Notes under the pieces: model-generated
Told to the model about the DNA's origin: nothing
The model's input: only the letters and a program-made list of their open reading frames with translations
The model's database searches: none
Translations under genes and position numbers: made by a program
NCBI GenBank assembly: GCA_002254335.1
Contig: NIVA01000046.1
Location: 1 to 14,385, forward strand
Direction of reading: 5' to 3'
Source of the DNA: Bacteroidetes bacterium 4572_114
Lineage (GTDB): Bacteria > Bacteroidota > Bacteroidia > Bacteroidales > 4484-276
DNA: 14,385 nt
Shown: positions 5,640 to 12,801 of the stretch, in pieces
Layout: each line of letters opens with the position of its first letter
Numbering within the stretch: position 1 is the first letter of the stretch

Positions 5640-7720
5640 TTATTTGATATATCAGCATATTTATAGTTCATTCCATCGCCATCGGATATGCCCGCCGCCC
5701 AAAAATAATCTACAAACATCTCATCATCTCCGTAATAAAACTCAATTTTTCCGGTGGGATAAATAAATACGGCAAAATTTATATCTGTTAAGGAAATATT
5801 CTCCATATTGGTTTTCCACCTGAAAGCTGCATAATTTTCATCCCCTTCATACCAAATCCCATCTTCCATATCAGGGTTAATGCCCATAAAATTATTTGAA
5901 AAAGGGGCAACCGACCTGGTTTTCCGCAACATCATTTGTTCATCGTACTGATATGGCCAGGGATAAGTTTGTCCATCGAACATAATAAAACCATCGGTAT
6001 GGATATAAAGGGTATCATATTTATTTCCATAAAATGGGAAAGGGAAATCAATAACCTGCATGGCGATACCATCTTCATTGTTTGATGGGGTTAACTGAAC
6101 ATCATCAATTACAGGAAACTCACCAGTTGAACCCACTTCATCATAATGCCTCAAAATATCCCATTTCGCCGGTGGTGATCCACCGGAGGTTTCTAACTGA
6201 TAGCTATAAGGTTCATTGATTGCTGCAACCGGCAATTCGGTGTTGATAATTTTTAACTGGTTAAAATCAATGCTTGTGGTTACGGATAAGGTTGTAACGG
6301 AATTTTCAATTATTGGCACATTGTTTTGGGGGCAGGGAATTTCATTTATGCCATTTGAATAATCCATCACCGAAAAGGCCACAACTTCGCCCGAACCTAT
6401 ATTTTGCGGATCATTTTCGTAAACCTGTAGAAAAAACTTTGCCGGCCGGCCACTTATAATTTCCCCCAACAATGGGGTAATATCCAACCCAAACTCAATG
6501 GTTTTATTTTCAATATTTGAAACCCCGCCCTGCATATACTGTTCCCCTCCCTGGAAATTAAAGATTGGGAAACCAAGGACATAAGCCGGGATTTCATCAT
6601 TTATATCTGTGGATACGCCGGTAATGACTTTTATTTTATCGCGGGAGGTATGTTTCAGCGTAATTTTCATTGTGAGCAAAGGTGTGTAATCTTCTTTAAC
6701 CTTCACAACATGAACGGCATGGTTCCATATCCCGCCCTCGCCAACTATATCGGCCAGTGTTTTGTACATCATGTAACAAAAGCCACTATCGGCATAGTTG
6801 ATGCCGCCATTAAAGCTATCGGTGAACAACAGCCCCCCTATTTCCCAATCCTTCATATCAACAATGCCATCATCATTTATATCTATATCGTTGGTATATT
6901 GCCCGTCCCAATTATAATCGAACCTTATAGAATCGTTCCATCCACAAATGGTGGAAGAATGTCCCGGGGTCCCCGGAAAATTGATAATAACATGTTTGCC
7001 CCCTTCGGGTGTCCCCTGGGGAAGGGTAGTCGTGTTCCACGGATTAGACGAATAAAAACATGCTATGCCACCCACTTCTGCCCCTTCAAGATGATCGTAT
7101 AACCAATGCTTAAGGGTCAGCAACCCTTCAGGCGACCCTGCCTGGATTTGGTAAACCTCATCTATTTTGTTGGACATACCGTTGAAGTATTTATCGTATC
7201 CCGAAAGCCAGCGGCTTGGCCCCCCGGCAGAAGTGCCGCCATAATCGGCCTGGTTAGGATGCCCGTTTGTCCTAACAATCTCGAAACTATGAAAGTAGCT
7301 GACACCACGCCAGCCATACCCACCGTTCATGAAATTATAGGTAAAATGCGTCGGGTACTGGTTTTCGGGAATATTTGCAGGGACCCTGCGGCGATAATCA
7401 ATCTCGTAATTAAAATTATTGGCGATGCCCGAATATTGGCCGCACTCGGAACCAACCTGATCGAACAATTCCCTAAAATAAGGCTGTATGGAATTGTCGT
7501 GGTTATCGGGCAAAACCTGGTTTATATATTGGTCGGGGAGTTTCAGGACGGGCAGGTTACTAAGTGCGGTCGAATCAGCGACCGATAATTGAAACAGCTC
7601 AATTTGATTACTGTTGAACCCGTCAGTTTCTTTTAATTTATTTTGATGTTGAGGATACAACGACAGTTGGAAAAGAGTACAATAAATTAAGGTAAAACTT
7701 AAAAATAAAAATCGTTTCAT
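5615..7720 (-). CDS. Secreted papain-like (C1-type) cysteine peptidase with Ig-like and EF-hand-like segments, tail lost
   Basis: Start set at ATG 7718-7720, giving MKRFLFLSFTLIYCTLF, a signal peptide; an in-frame ATG 72 bases upstream would put polar residues before it. The 701-residue product has a papain-like domain at about 75-320: FDQVGSECGQYSG puts Gln88 and Cys93 where papain has its oxyanion Gln and nucleophile, and GHSSTICGWND supplies His254. The usual Asn of the NSW/NSYG motif appears as Asp301 (TDSFN). Between them lies FDYNWDGQYTNDIDINDDG, EF-hand/dockerin-like acidic loops that may bind calcium. Residues about 490-530 resemble a putative Ig-like module, and about 550-690 a nidogen-like strand-rich region (FPFYGNKYDTLYIHTDGFIM). 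The frame stops at ISNKKQPTDKK just as a T9SS sorting domain begins in another frame, so as read the protein would be exported to the periplasm but not handled by type IX. Peptidase identity is likely; activity is unproven. Confidence 0.75.
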   Translation of the reverse strand: MKRFLFLSFTLIYCTLFQLSLYPQHQNKLKETDGFNSNQIELFQLSVADSTALSNLPVLKLPDQYINQVLPDNHDNSIQPYFRELFDQVGSECGQYSGIANNFNYEIDYRRRVPANIPENQYPTHFTYNFMNGGYGWRGVSYFHSFEIVRTNGHPNQADYGGTSAGGPSRWLSGYDKYFNGMSNKIDEVYQIQAGSPEGLLTLKHWLYDHLEGAEVGGIACFYSSNPWNTTTLPQGTPEGGKHVIINFPGTPGHSSTICGWNDSIRFDYNWDGQYTNDIDINDDGIVDMKDWEIGGLLFTDSFNGGINYADSGFCYMMYKTLADIVGEGGIWNHAVHVVKVKEDYTPLLTMKITLKHTSRDKIKVITGVSTDINDEIPAYVLGFPIFNFQGGEQYMQGGVSNIENKTIEFGLDITPLLGEIISGRPAKFFLQVYENDPQNIGSGEVVAFSVMDYSNGINEIPCPQNNVPIIENSVTTLSVTTSIDFNQLKIINTELPVAAINEPYSYQLETSGGSPPAKWDILRHYDEVGSTGEFPVIDDVQLTPSNNEDGIAMQVIDFPFPFYGNKYDTLYIHTDGFIMFDGQTYPWPYQYDEQMMLRKTRSVAPFSNNFMGINPDMEDGIWYEGDENYAAFRWKTNMENISLTDINFAVFIYPTGKIEFYYGDDEMFVDYFWAAGISDGDGMNYKYADISNKKQPTDKK

Positions 7721-7739
7721 ATTATACGGATGTTTTGCA

Positions 7740-7747
7740 CAAAAATA
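7740..7747 (-). promoter_or_regulatory. Candidate -7 element for the peptidase gene
   Basis: TATTTTTG on the minus strand matches the Bacteroidota -7 consensus TAnnTTTG and lies 20 bases upstream of the ATG. No good TTTG-type -33 box is seen at the expected distance, so confidence is moderate. Confidence 0.45.
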
Positions 7748-7783
7748 GGAAGAATTTTTTAATGGTAGCTTGTTTTGTTTTAA

Positions 7784-7832
7784 CGTTTCCATGTCCTACG
7801 GACGATCGAAAGTTTCGTCCCCGGTTTTCCAA
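7784..7832 (-). repeat. Dispersed repeat, copy B
   Basis: Inverted relative to copy A at 1438-1489. CGTTTCCATGTCCTACGGAC (7784-7803) and CCCGGTTTTCCAA (7820-7832) are the reverse complements of the two blocks there, with one mismatch. The interval beyond it holds further small GTCC...GGAC units (GTCCGGCAGGAC at 7834-7845), so the element may be longer than 50 bases. It lies in the gap between the CotH-kinase gene and the peptidase gene. Confidence 0.75.
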
Positions 7833-7853
7833 CGTCCGGCAGGACTTCGTCAT

Positions 7854-7910
7854 ATTCCCTAAGCGACTCCATACGGACTAACTTCGTGTCGTTTGAGTCG
7901 CTAAGGGAAT
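7854..7910 (-). repeat. 16-bp inverted repeat downstream of the CotH-kinase gene
   Basis: ATTCCCTAAGCGACTC (7854-7869) and GAGTCGCTAAGGGAAT (7895-7910) pair over 16 bases with one mismatch and a 25-base loop. It starts 12 bases past the stop of the CotH gene. No T-run follows on the minus strand, so a factor-independent terminator is not clearly supported. It is continuous with dispersed repeat copy B and may be part of the same element. Confidence 0.65.
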
Positions 7911-7921
7911 TAACCAACCAT

Positions 7922-10900
7922 CTATTCCGGAACCTGATCCCATCGCCCGACATTAGGCAGCCAGGACCCATTTTTATCTTTGTTGTCTATCTGGCCATCC
8001 ATATTTAAATCGCCCTGAAAATAACCTGCTTTGCCGGATTGCAGCCACCAGGCCGATTCTTTGTCTAAAATATTTATTTCCCCGTCGGGATTTGCATCGC
8101 CACTAAACAACCCCCAAATACCGGGGGCAATTTCTTTAACTGCCTGTGCACCTCCATAAACCTGGTTTGCTGAAACTGTCAGGTCGTAACTAAAAATGCC
8201 CTCATTTTCTTTTAATGCAAACATTGTCATGACCCCCAGATGGTTCCGGTGATATATAACTGCATATAAACTATCGTTGACATTTATATTGAACCGCAAC
8301 CCACTTTCGCCATCAATTCCGGTTATTGCGCCATTATTAAGAATAAACCCGGCTTGTTGGCTAATCCTTGTATCCTGGGTTGCCAATGCTGAATTTGGCG
8401 CATCCCTAAGTTCTATTAAAACCCAGTCGGTAATATCCTGGTCAGGGATAGCGGAAACTACTTCGGTGCCATTATAATCCCAGGGACCATTAAAATAAGG
8501 TTGTGCTAAAGGGATTTTATCGGGATTGAGCAATGTACTCATTTGGTCGCCATCAAAAGCTCCTTCGAGGAAGGTTTTAAGGGACACGATAATTTCGGCA
8601 ACATTCGCCCCCCCCGGGGTGGGGAGGTTCATTATTTCCCAACTTCCCCCTCCATCAGGAATTCTCCCGAAGGAAATATCAAGAGATTGGGCCGAAAATG
8701 TGATTGAATCTAAAACAGTTGACCCATCTTCTGCAAATATACCAATCTGCTCCCCTGATGCCGAAAGCTTTATCTCTAAATGATGTATGCCGTTTTCGGA
8801 ATCCTTATCGGCCCACAGCAATAAAAAACCTCCCGGCAAAATAATGGTAGAATCGGGTGAATTGGTTGGGATTTGCCATAGGGTGGGAACCGAAAGGTCG
8901 TCGGTAATATACATCCCACCGATATTAACATATTGTTCCCCACCGTTATATAACTCGATCCAATCATCAAATTCGCCCTGGGGATCGGCAATTGTAGTTT
9001 CGTTATCGGCCATAAATTCGTTGACGAACAACCTGACCGGCGACTGAACAGAGTTTGGTTTACCAGGGGTTCCGCCAATTATATAACTTGCCCTCCAGTT
9101 TTCGGGCATATCATTATTAAGGGTATCGTTCATAAGTTCAACCGATGGCCCGTTACCATCCGGTAAATTCGACCAGGGAAAATCATCTCCGTAACGGACC
9201 GAATCGACCAGTTCACCGGCATAATCATACAATCTCAATAGTTCCCCTCCCCCACTAAAGCCAAATTCAAGGTTACCGATATAATTGGTTACATCCGGGA
9301 ACAAAGCAGAAAACAGATCGGTATCCTTACACAAAACAAGAAAACTAGCAGGCCCGAGCATAAGATTATCCGGAAATTCAAAAATATGTTCATCATCTTC
9401 ATCTTTGAAAATCCACCCTGAGAGGTTTATTTGTGAGGATGAAATATTTTTCAGTTCCACCCAGTCGCCCGGATTGAAAAAGTTAGCTGAGCTGTAGTTA
9501 ATTTCATTTATTATAACAGCAGTATCAGAAGTATCTAATTGAAAAACAGCCGTCAAAGAAGTATCGCCAACTGCTGCTAATTGAAGCATTGCAGTGTCAA
9601 CCCCTAATCCTTCCCATCCGGCAAAAACATATCCCTGGTTTGGCACAGCATTTATAACTGTGATATAATCGGTAAAATATTGCCCTTCCCAGGTGGCCTC
9701 ATTAATTGTAATTGTATTTACCTCTATTGTACCGGAACCCGGGGGCACGGTATTTAACGAAAGTGTAAAAAGGGTATCAAGCCCGAACTTATCAATAATG
9801 TGCCGGCGGATGTAATGTGGCCGTCCGTTGGTAAAATCTTCTATTTCCTGTATCCTTGTTTCCCAACCAGAAACAATCCCACCGCCCCATCTGCTAAATT
9901 GATGTTGAACATCGGGGGTTAAAAGATTTTGTAACGAATCGGTTACATCAACAATGTTCCCGTTTTCCATAAGTTCTGTATTCAGGAGGTCGGCAAACCT
10001 GATATTGAAATATTCAAGGAACTCCGGGTTTTCCACTAAATTCCGCAACAAATATGTATGATCGCCACTGCCCCAACCGCCCCATGTAAGGTTCATGTTC
10101 AGGAAATTAAAACTTGGATAGCCAATAGTATGGCCGGGATAAAAAAGTGCCAGCCCATACTCGGTGTCCCAAAGCACCCATTTCCATTTTCCATCAGGCC
10201 TTCGGGGCCTCCAAAATTTAATGTTGTTACTAAGCCAGTCCTGGTTTCCTATGAAAGTTTCAAATATCTGGTAATCAACAAAATTTTCAATATCCATCCA
10301 ATTTTTAACAACCTGGTAATTAACATCAACACTTAAATCTTTTGTAATAATAAAATCCTTTAACGAATCGAAATTCTGCCAATTGCCTTCAATGGCATGC
10401 CGCAAATTAGGTTCCTGGGCATCAAACTCAAGAAAATCAATATCATCTTCACCAAAATGTGACTCAATGTAATGTATATCCTGTCTTTCCCTCAAATTGT
10501 ATATCCCCCAATATTGTCCGTTAAGAAATACATTAACAGGTTTATAAGAAGATCTGGCATATTCGGGGTCAATCTGCCCATAAACAATATGTGACAAGGG
10601 ATCCCTTATTTGTGTCTTTCCTTTTTCAAGGCCATCGTTCCCGCCATTTCGCAGGATCAGCCTTTTGAATGTAGTTATATCAATATCATCGAAAATTTTA
10701 TAATCTATTTCATTATCGCCATATTGTGACCTTGCATAAAACCTGAGCGATTTTTGCTGCCTACTGTCCGGCGAATGAATTTTAACGCCCAGATCAATAT
10801 TAAAACCCGGTTCGCCTGATGCCGTGAAATACTCAAAATGGATTGGCTTTTCAACCCCGGAATAGGGATTTTGATAGATACCTGAACTTCCCCAAAAATT

Positions 10901-11770
10901 GTCGTGTTGGGTAACTAATGAGATTACATCCAATGAATAATCAGGATCAAACAAATAAGTTGCCGTTGCAACAGGCCCGGCAAGCCACCCATCTTTAAAC
11001 GCCCTGGCCCTGATAACCGTTGAGGCTTCAACAAAAATTGTAGAGGAATATATTGCAGATGATTCGGTAGGGTCGGAACAATCGAGGGTATAGTAAATAA
11101 TTGCCGATTCTAAATCAACCGACAGTTCAACAGTGAAATCATCTTCGTAAAACCCGCCCGGGACTGAAAATTCAGGCGCAGGTGTTACCCCAAACAATCC
11201 TGGTTTATCATTAGAAGAACCGGGGGTAGGTTGATCAAAATAGTTCCAGATACTTCCCCCATCAGGTTGCCTCCCCATTGAATAATCTTCAGTTTGTGGC
11301 CCAAAAACCTTCGAGTCAATTAATAAAACACTATCGGGGGTAAACAACGCAATTTCTTCCCCTCCACCCGAAAGTTTAAACCCAAGGTGATTAACGCCCT
11401 GTTCGGGGTCACCGTCAGCCCAAATCAACGCAAACGAATCGGGCAAGACAAGAATGGACTCATCGAATTGCCACTTTTGAGGCTGCGAAATATCATCGGT
11501 AATATATGTACCGTTCAAATCAACAGTATCTTCACCAAAGTTATAAAACTCAATCCAATCATCATACTCACCAAATTCATCATGGATTACCGATTCGTTT
11601 ATAGCACAAAACTCATTGATTTTTAATGACCAATCGGATAATAAAATAGTGTCCTTGGGAAACAATTTTTGTGACCCGTCAATTGAAACAGAGTCATTTA
11701 TATAATAACTTTGAGCCTGCAGCAAACAAACAAAAGAAGAGAAAACTACAATAAAAAAGGGTTTCAACAT
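7922..11770 (-). CDS. Large secreted CotH-kinase protein with three lamin-tail domains and a dockerin-like C-terminus
   Basis: The 1282-residue product starts MLKPFFIVVFSSFVCLLQAQ, a signal peptide. Modules in order: lamin-tail domain 1 (about 45-190); chitobiase/hexosaminidase C-terminal-type beta domain (about 198-275); CotH kinase (about 305-625) with NGQYWGIYNLRE at 417-428, NQDWLSNN at 509-516 and WDTEYGL at 534-540, where CotH enzymes carry Asn/Asp residues for metal and ATP; a Listeria-Bacteroides-type beta repeat (about 672-745, ending in F-A-G-W); lamin-tail domains 2 (about 750-880) and 3 (about 912-1055); a Bacteroidota-type extracellular module (about 1060-1220); and two acidic loops, DANPDGEINILD and DLNMDGQIDNKD, like a dockerin, ending GRWDQVPE. 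CotH enzymes are atypical secreted protein kinases; lamin-tail and dockerin-like modules suggest binding to a partner or surface. There is no type IX sorting domain. The substrate is unknown. Confidence 0.88.
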   Translation of the reverse strand: MLKPFFIVVFSSFVCLLQAQSYYINDSVSIDGSQKLFPKDTILLSDWSLKINEFCAINESVIHDEFGEYDDWIEFYNFGEDTVDLNGTYITDDISQPQKWQFDESILVLPDSFALIWADGDPEQGVNHLGFKLSGGGEEIALFTPDSVLLIDSKVFGPQTEDYSMGRQPDGGSIWNYFDQPTPGSSNDKPGLFGVTPAPEFSVPGGFYEDDFTVELSVDLESAIIYYTLDCSDPTESSAIYSSTIFVEASTVIRARAFKDGWLAGPVATATYLFDPDYSLDVISLVTQHDNFWGSSGIYQNPYSGVEKPIHFEYFTASGEPGFNIDLGVKIHSPDSRQQKSLRFYARSQYGDNEIDYKIFDDIDITTFKRLILRNGGNDGLEKGKTQIRDPLSHIVYGQIDPEYARSSYKPVNVFLNGQYWGIYNLRERQDIHYIESHFGEDDIDFLEFDAQEPNLRHAIEGNWQNFDSLKDFIITKDLSVDVNYQVVKNWMDIENFVDYQIFETFIGNQDWLSNNIKFWRPRRPDGKWKWVLWDTEYGLALFYPGHTIGYPSFNFLNMNLTWGGWGSGDHTYLLRNLVENPEFLEYFNIRFADLLNTELMENGNIVDVTDSLQNLLTPDVQHQFSRWGGGIVSGWETRIQEIEDFTNGRPHYIRRHIIDKFGLDTLFTLSLNTVPPGSGTIEVNTITINEATWEGQYFTDYITVINAVPNQGYVFAGWEGLGVDTAMLQLAAVGDTSLTAVFQLDTSDTAVIINEINYSSANFFNPGDWVELKNISSSQINLSGWIFKDEDDEHIFEFPDNLMLGPASFLVLCKDTDLFSALFPDVTNYIGNLEFGFSGGGELLRLYDYAGELVDSVRYGDDFPWSNLPDGNGPSVELMNDTLNNDMPENWRASYIIGGTPGKPNSVQSPVRLFVNEFMADNETTIADPQGEFDDWIELYNGGEQYVNIGGMYITDDLSVPTLWQIPTNSPDSTIILPGGFLLLWADKDSENGIHHLEIKLSASGEQIGIFAEDGSTVLDSITFSAQSLDISFGRIPDGGGSWEIMNLPTPGGANVAEIIVSLKTFLEGAFDGDQMSTLLNPDKIPLAQPYFNGPWDYNGTEVVSAIPDQDITDWVLIELRDAPNSALATQDTRISQQAGFILNNGAITGIDGESGLRFNINVNDSLYAVIYHRNHLGVMTMFALKENEGIFSYDLTVSANQVYGGAQAVKEIAPGIWGLFSGDANPDGEINILDKESAWWLQSGKAGYFQGDLNMDGQIDNKDKNGSWLPNVGRWDQVPE

Positions 11771-11795
11771 CGTACAAATTTTTTAATAATTGAGA

Positions 11796-11803
11796 CAAAA
11801 ATA
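11796..11803 (-). promoter_or_regulatory. Candidate -7 element for the CotH-kinase gene
   Basis: TATTTTTG on the minus strand matches TAnnTTTG and lies 25 bases upstream of the ATG at 11770. It is within the 108-base divergent region shared with the hexad-repeat gene, so the two promoters nearly abut and could be co-regulated. Confidence 0.5.
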
Positions 11804-11827
11804 CTAAATATATTGTTTTTTAAAGGG

Positions 11828-11854
11828 TTGACATTATAAAAACACTTATTTTTG
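11828..11854 (+). promoter_or_regulatory. Candidate promoter for the hexad-repeat protein
   Basis: TTG at 11828-11830 and TATTTTTG at 11847-11854 form a -33/-7 pair of Bacteroidota type with a 16-base gap, slightly short of the usual spacing. The -7 box ends 24 bases before the ATG at 11879. TTGACA followed by TATAAA at 11828-11840 is too closely spaced to act as a sigma70 pair. Confidence 0.5.
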
Positions 11855-11878
11855 AAAGGTTAATTAAAAAATAAAATC

Positions 11879-12760
11879 ATGAAAAAACTTACTTTATCAA
11901 TCGCACTGGCAATAGTTGTATCATTTGCATCAACGGCCCAAACCCCACAGGCATTCAAATATCAAGCTGTGGTCAGGGACATGACAGGGACAATCCTGGC
12001 AAGTCAAACTATAAGTCTCAGGATGAGCATCCTTGATGGCCCAATGGATGGAACTGTTATTTACAGTGAAACCCACACGGCAACAACCAACCAATTTGGG
12101 TTGGTGAATATTGAAATTGGCAACGGGACACCCGATATCGGAACATTTTCAGATATCCAATGGGGCTGGGAATCCAGATTTCTTGAAACAGAAATCGACC
12201 CGACAGGAGACACCAACTATGTTTCGCTAGGAATATCTGAATTTTTAAGCGTACCGTATGCAAAAGAGGCTGATGGTGCAATGGAAGCTGACTTTGCAAT
12301 GTTTGCCGACCAGTCAATGATGGCCGACCATGCAATGACCGCCGACCACGCAATGATGGCCGACAATGCAACAATGGCCGACAACGCGATGATGGCTGAC
12401 CACGCAATGATGGCCGACAATGCAATGGAGGCTGACCACGCAATGATGGCCGACAATGCAATGTTTGCCGACAATGCAATGATGGCCGACAATGCAATGT
12501 ATGCTGACGAAGCCTTTCATGCAGTTTATGCTGATTTTCTTACGTCAGAAGGCAAAGTCGGCATTGGCACCACATCACCAAAATCTAAGTTGCAAGTTGA
12601 AGGAGGCATTCAACTGGCAGATGACAGCGATACAGCAAGTGCAGATAAAGCTGGCACCATAAGGTACAGGGAAGAAGCCAATAATTCATATATAGAAATG
12701 TGTATGAAAACCGGGGCAGGAACGTATGCCTGGATAGTAATCAAGCAAAATTCATGGTAG
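11879..12760 (+). CDS. Secreted surface protein with 14-unit Ala/Asp/Met hexad array and fibre-like C-terminus
   Basis: The 293-residue product starts MKKLTLSIALAIVVSFASTAQ, a signal peptide. Residues about 22-128 form a beta-rich module seen at the start of many Bacteroidota surface proteins: AFKYQAVVRDMTGTILA, then FGLVNIEIGNGTPDIGTF and EFLSVPYAKEA. Residues 130-213 are fourteen tandem six-residue units of pattern x-A-D-x-A-M. After a short link comes VGIGTTSPKSKLQVEGGIQL, the motif that in phage tail fibres and adhesins precedes a trimeric tip. The end GTIRYREEANNSYIEMCMKT and IVIKQNSW is a short terminal module and not an S74 autoprotease. An exported, perhaps trimeric, stalked surface protein is the best inference. 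There is no type IX sorting domain. It is divergent from the CotH gene, and 41 bases precede the next gene, which appears to have its own promoter. Confidence 0.8.
   Translation: MKKLTLSIALAIVVSFASTAQTPQAFKYQAVVRDMTGTILASQTISLRMSILDGPMDGTVIYSETHTATTNQFGLVNIEIGNGTPDIGTFSDIQWGWESRFLETEIDPTGDTNYVSLGISEFLSVPYAKEADGAMEADFAMFADQSMMADHAMTADHAMMADNATMADNAMMADHAMMADNAMEADHAMMADNAMFADNAMMADNAMYADEAFHAVYADFLTSEGKVGIGTTSPKSKLQVEGGIQLADDSDTASADKAGTIRYREEANNSYIEMCMKTGAGTYAWIVIKQNSW
12266..12517 (+). repeat. Tandem 18-base repeat coding fourteen x-A-D-x-A-M hexads
   Basis: Fourteen uninterrupted 18-base units lie in one frame, with a common form close to ATGGCCGACAATGCAATG. The first position of the hexad varies (E, F, M, T, Y), the fourth is mostly N or H, and Ala-Asp is invariant. 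Central units are nearly identical in DNA and edge units more diverged, the pattern expected from slippage or unequal crossing-over. The array keeps all three minus-strand frames open, which produces spurious antisense ORFs. Confidence 0.85.
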
Positions 12761-12771
12761 GATGTTTTGTT

Positions 12772-12779
12772 TACTTTTG
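12772..12779 (+). promoter_or_regulatory. Candidate -7 element for the FG-GAP gene
   Basis: TACTTTTG is an exact match to TAnnTTTG, starts 11 bases after the stop of the hexad-repeat gene and ends 22 bases before the next ATG. No obvious -33 partner is seen. It suggests separate expression of the two genes even though they are close and co-directional. Confidence 0.45.
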
Positions 12780-12801
12780 TAATATCAATATTTATCACGA
12801 T

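Noticed and set aside
6650..7588. Two 150-160-codon plus-strand ORFs
   Set aside because: Shadows of the peptidase gene on the other strand; no signal peptide, domain or promoter.
8755..8775. CCGAAAGCTTT inside the CotH gene as another copy of the palindromic repeat
   Set aside because: Only half the palindrome matches and it encodes conserved lamin-tail residues, so chance is sufficient.
12266..12517. Hexad array as the phosphorylation substrate of the neighbouring CotH kinase
   Set aside because: Known CotH substrates are Ser-rich; this array has almost no Ser, Thr or Tyr. Only gene proximity supports the idea.
12057..12520. Three long minus-strand ORFs opposite the hexad array
   Set aside because: They exist because an 18-base repeat without stops in any frame keeps all antisense frames open; low-complexity products, no start signals, and the plus-strand gene has a signal peptide and recognised domains.
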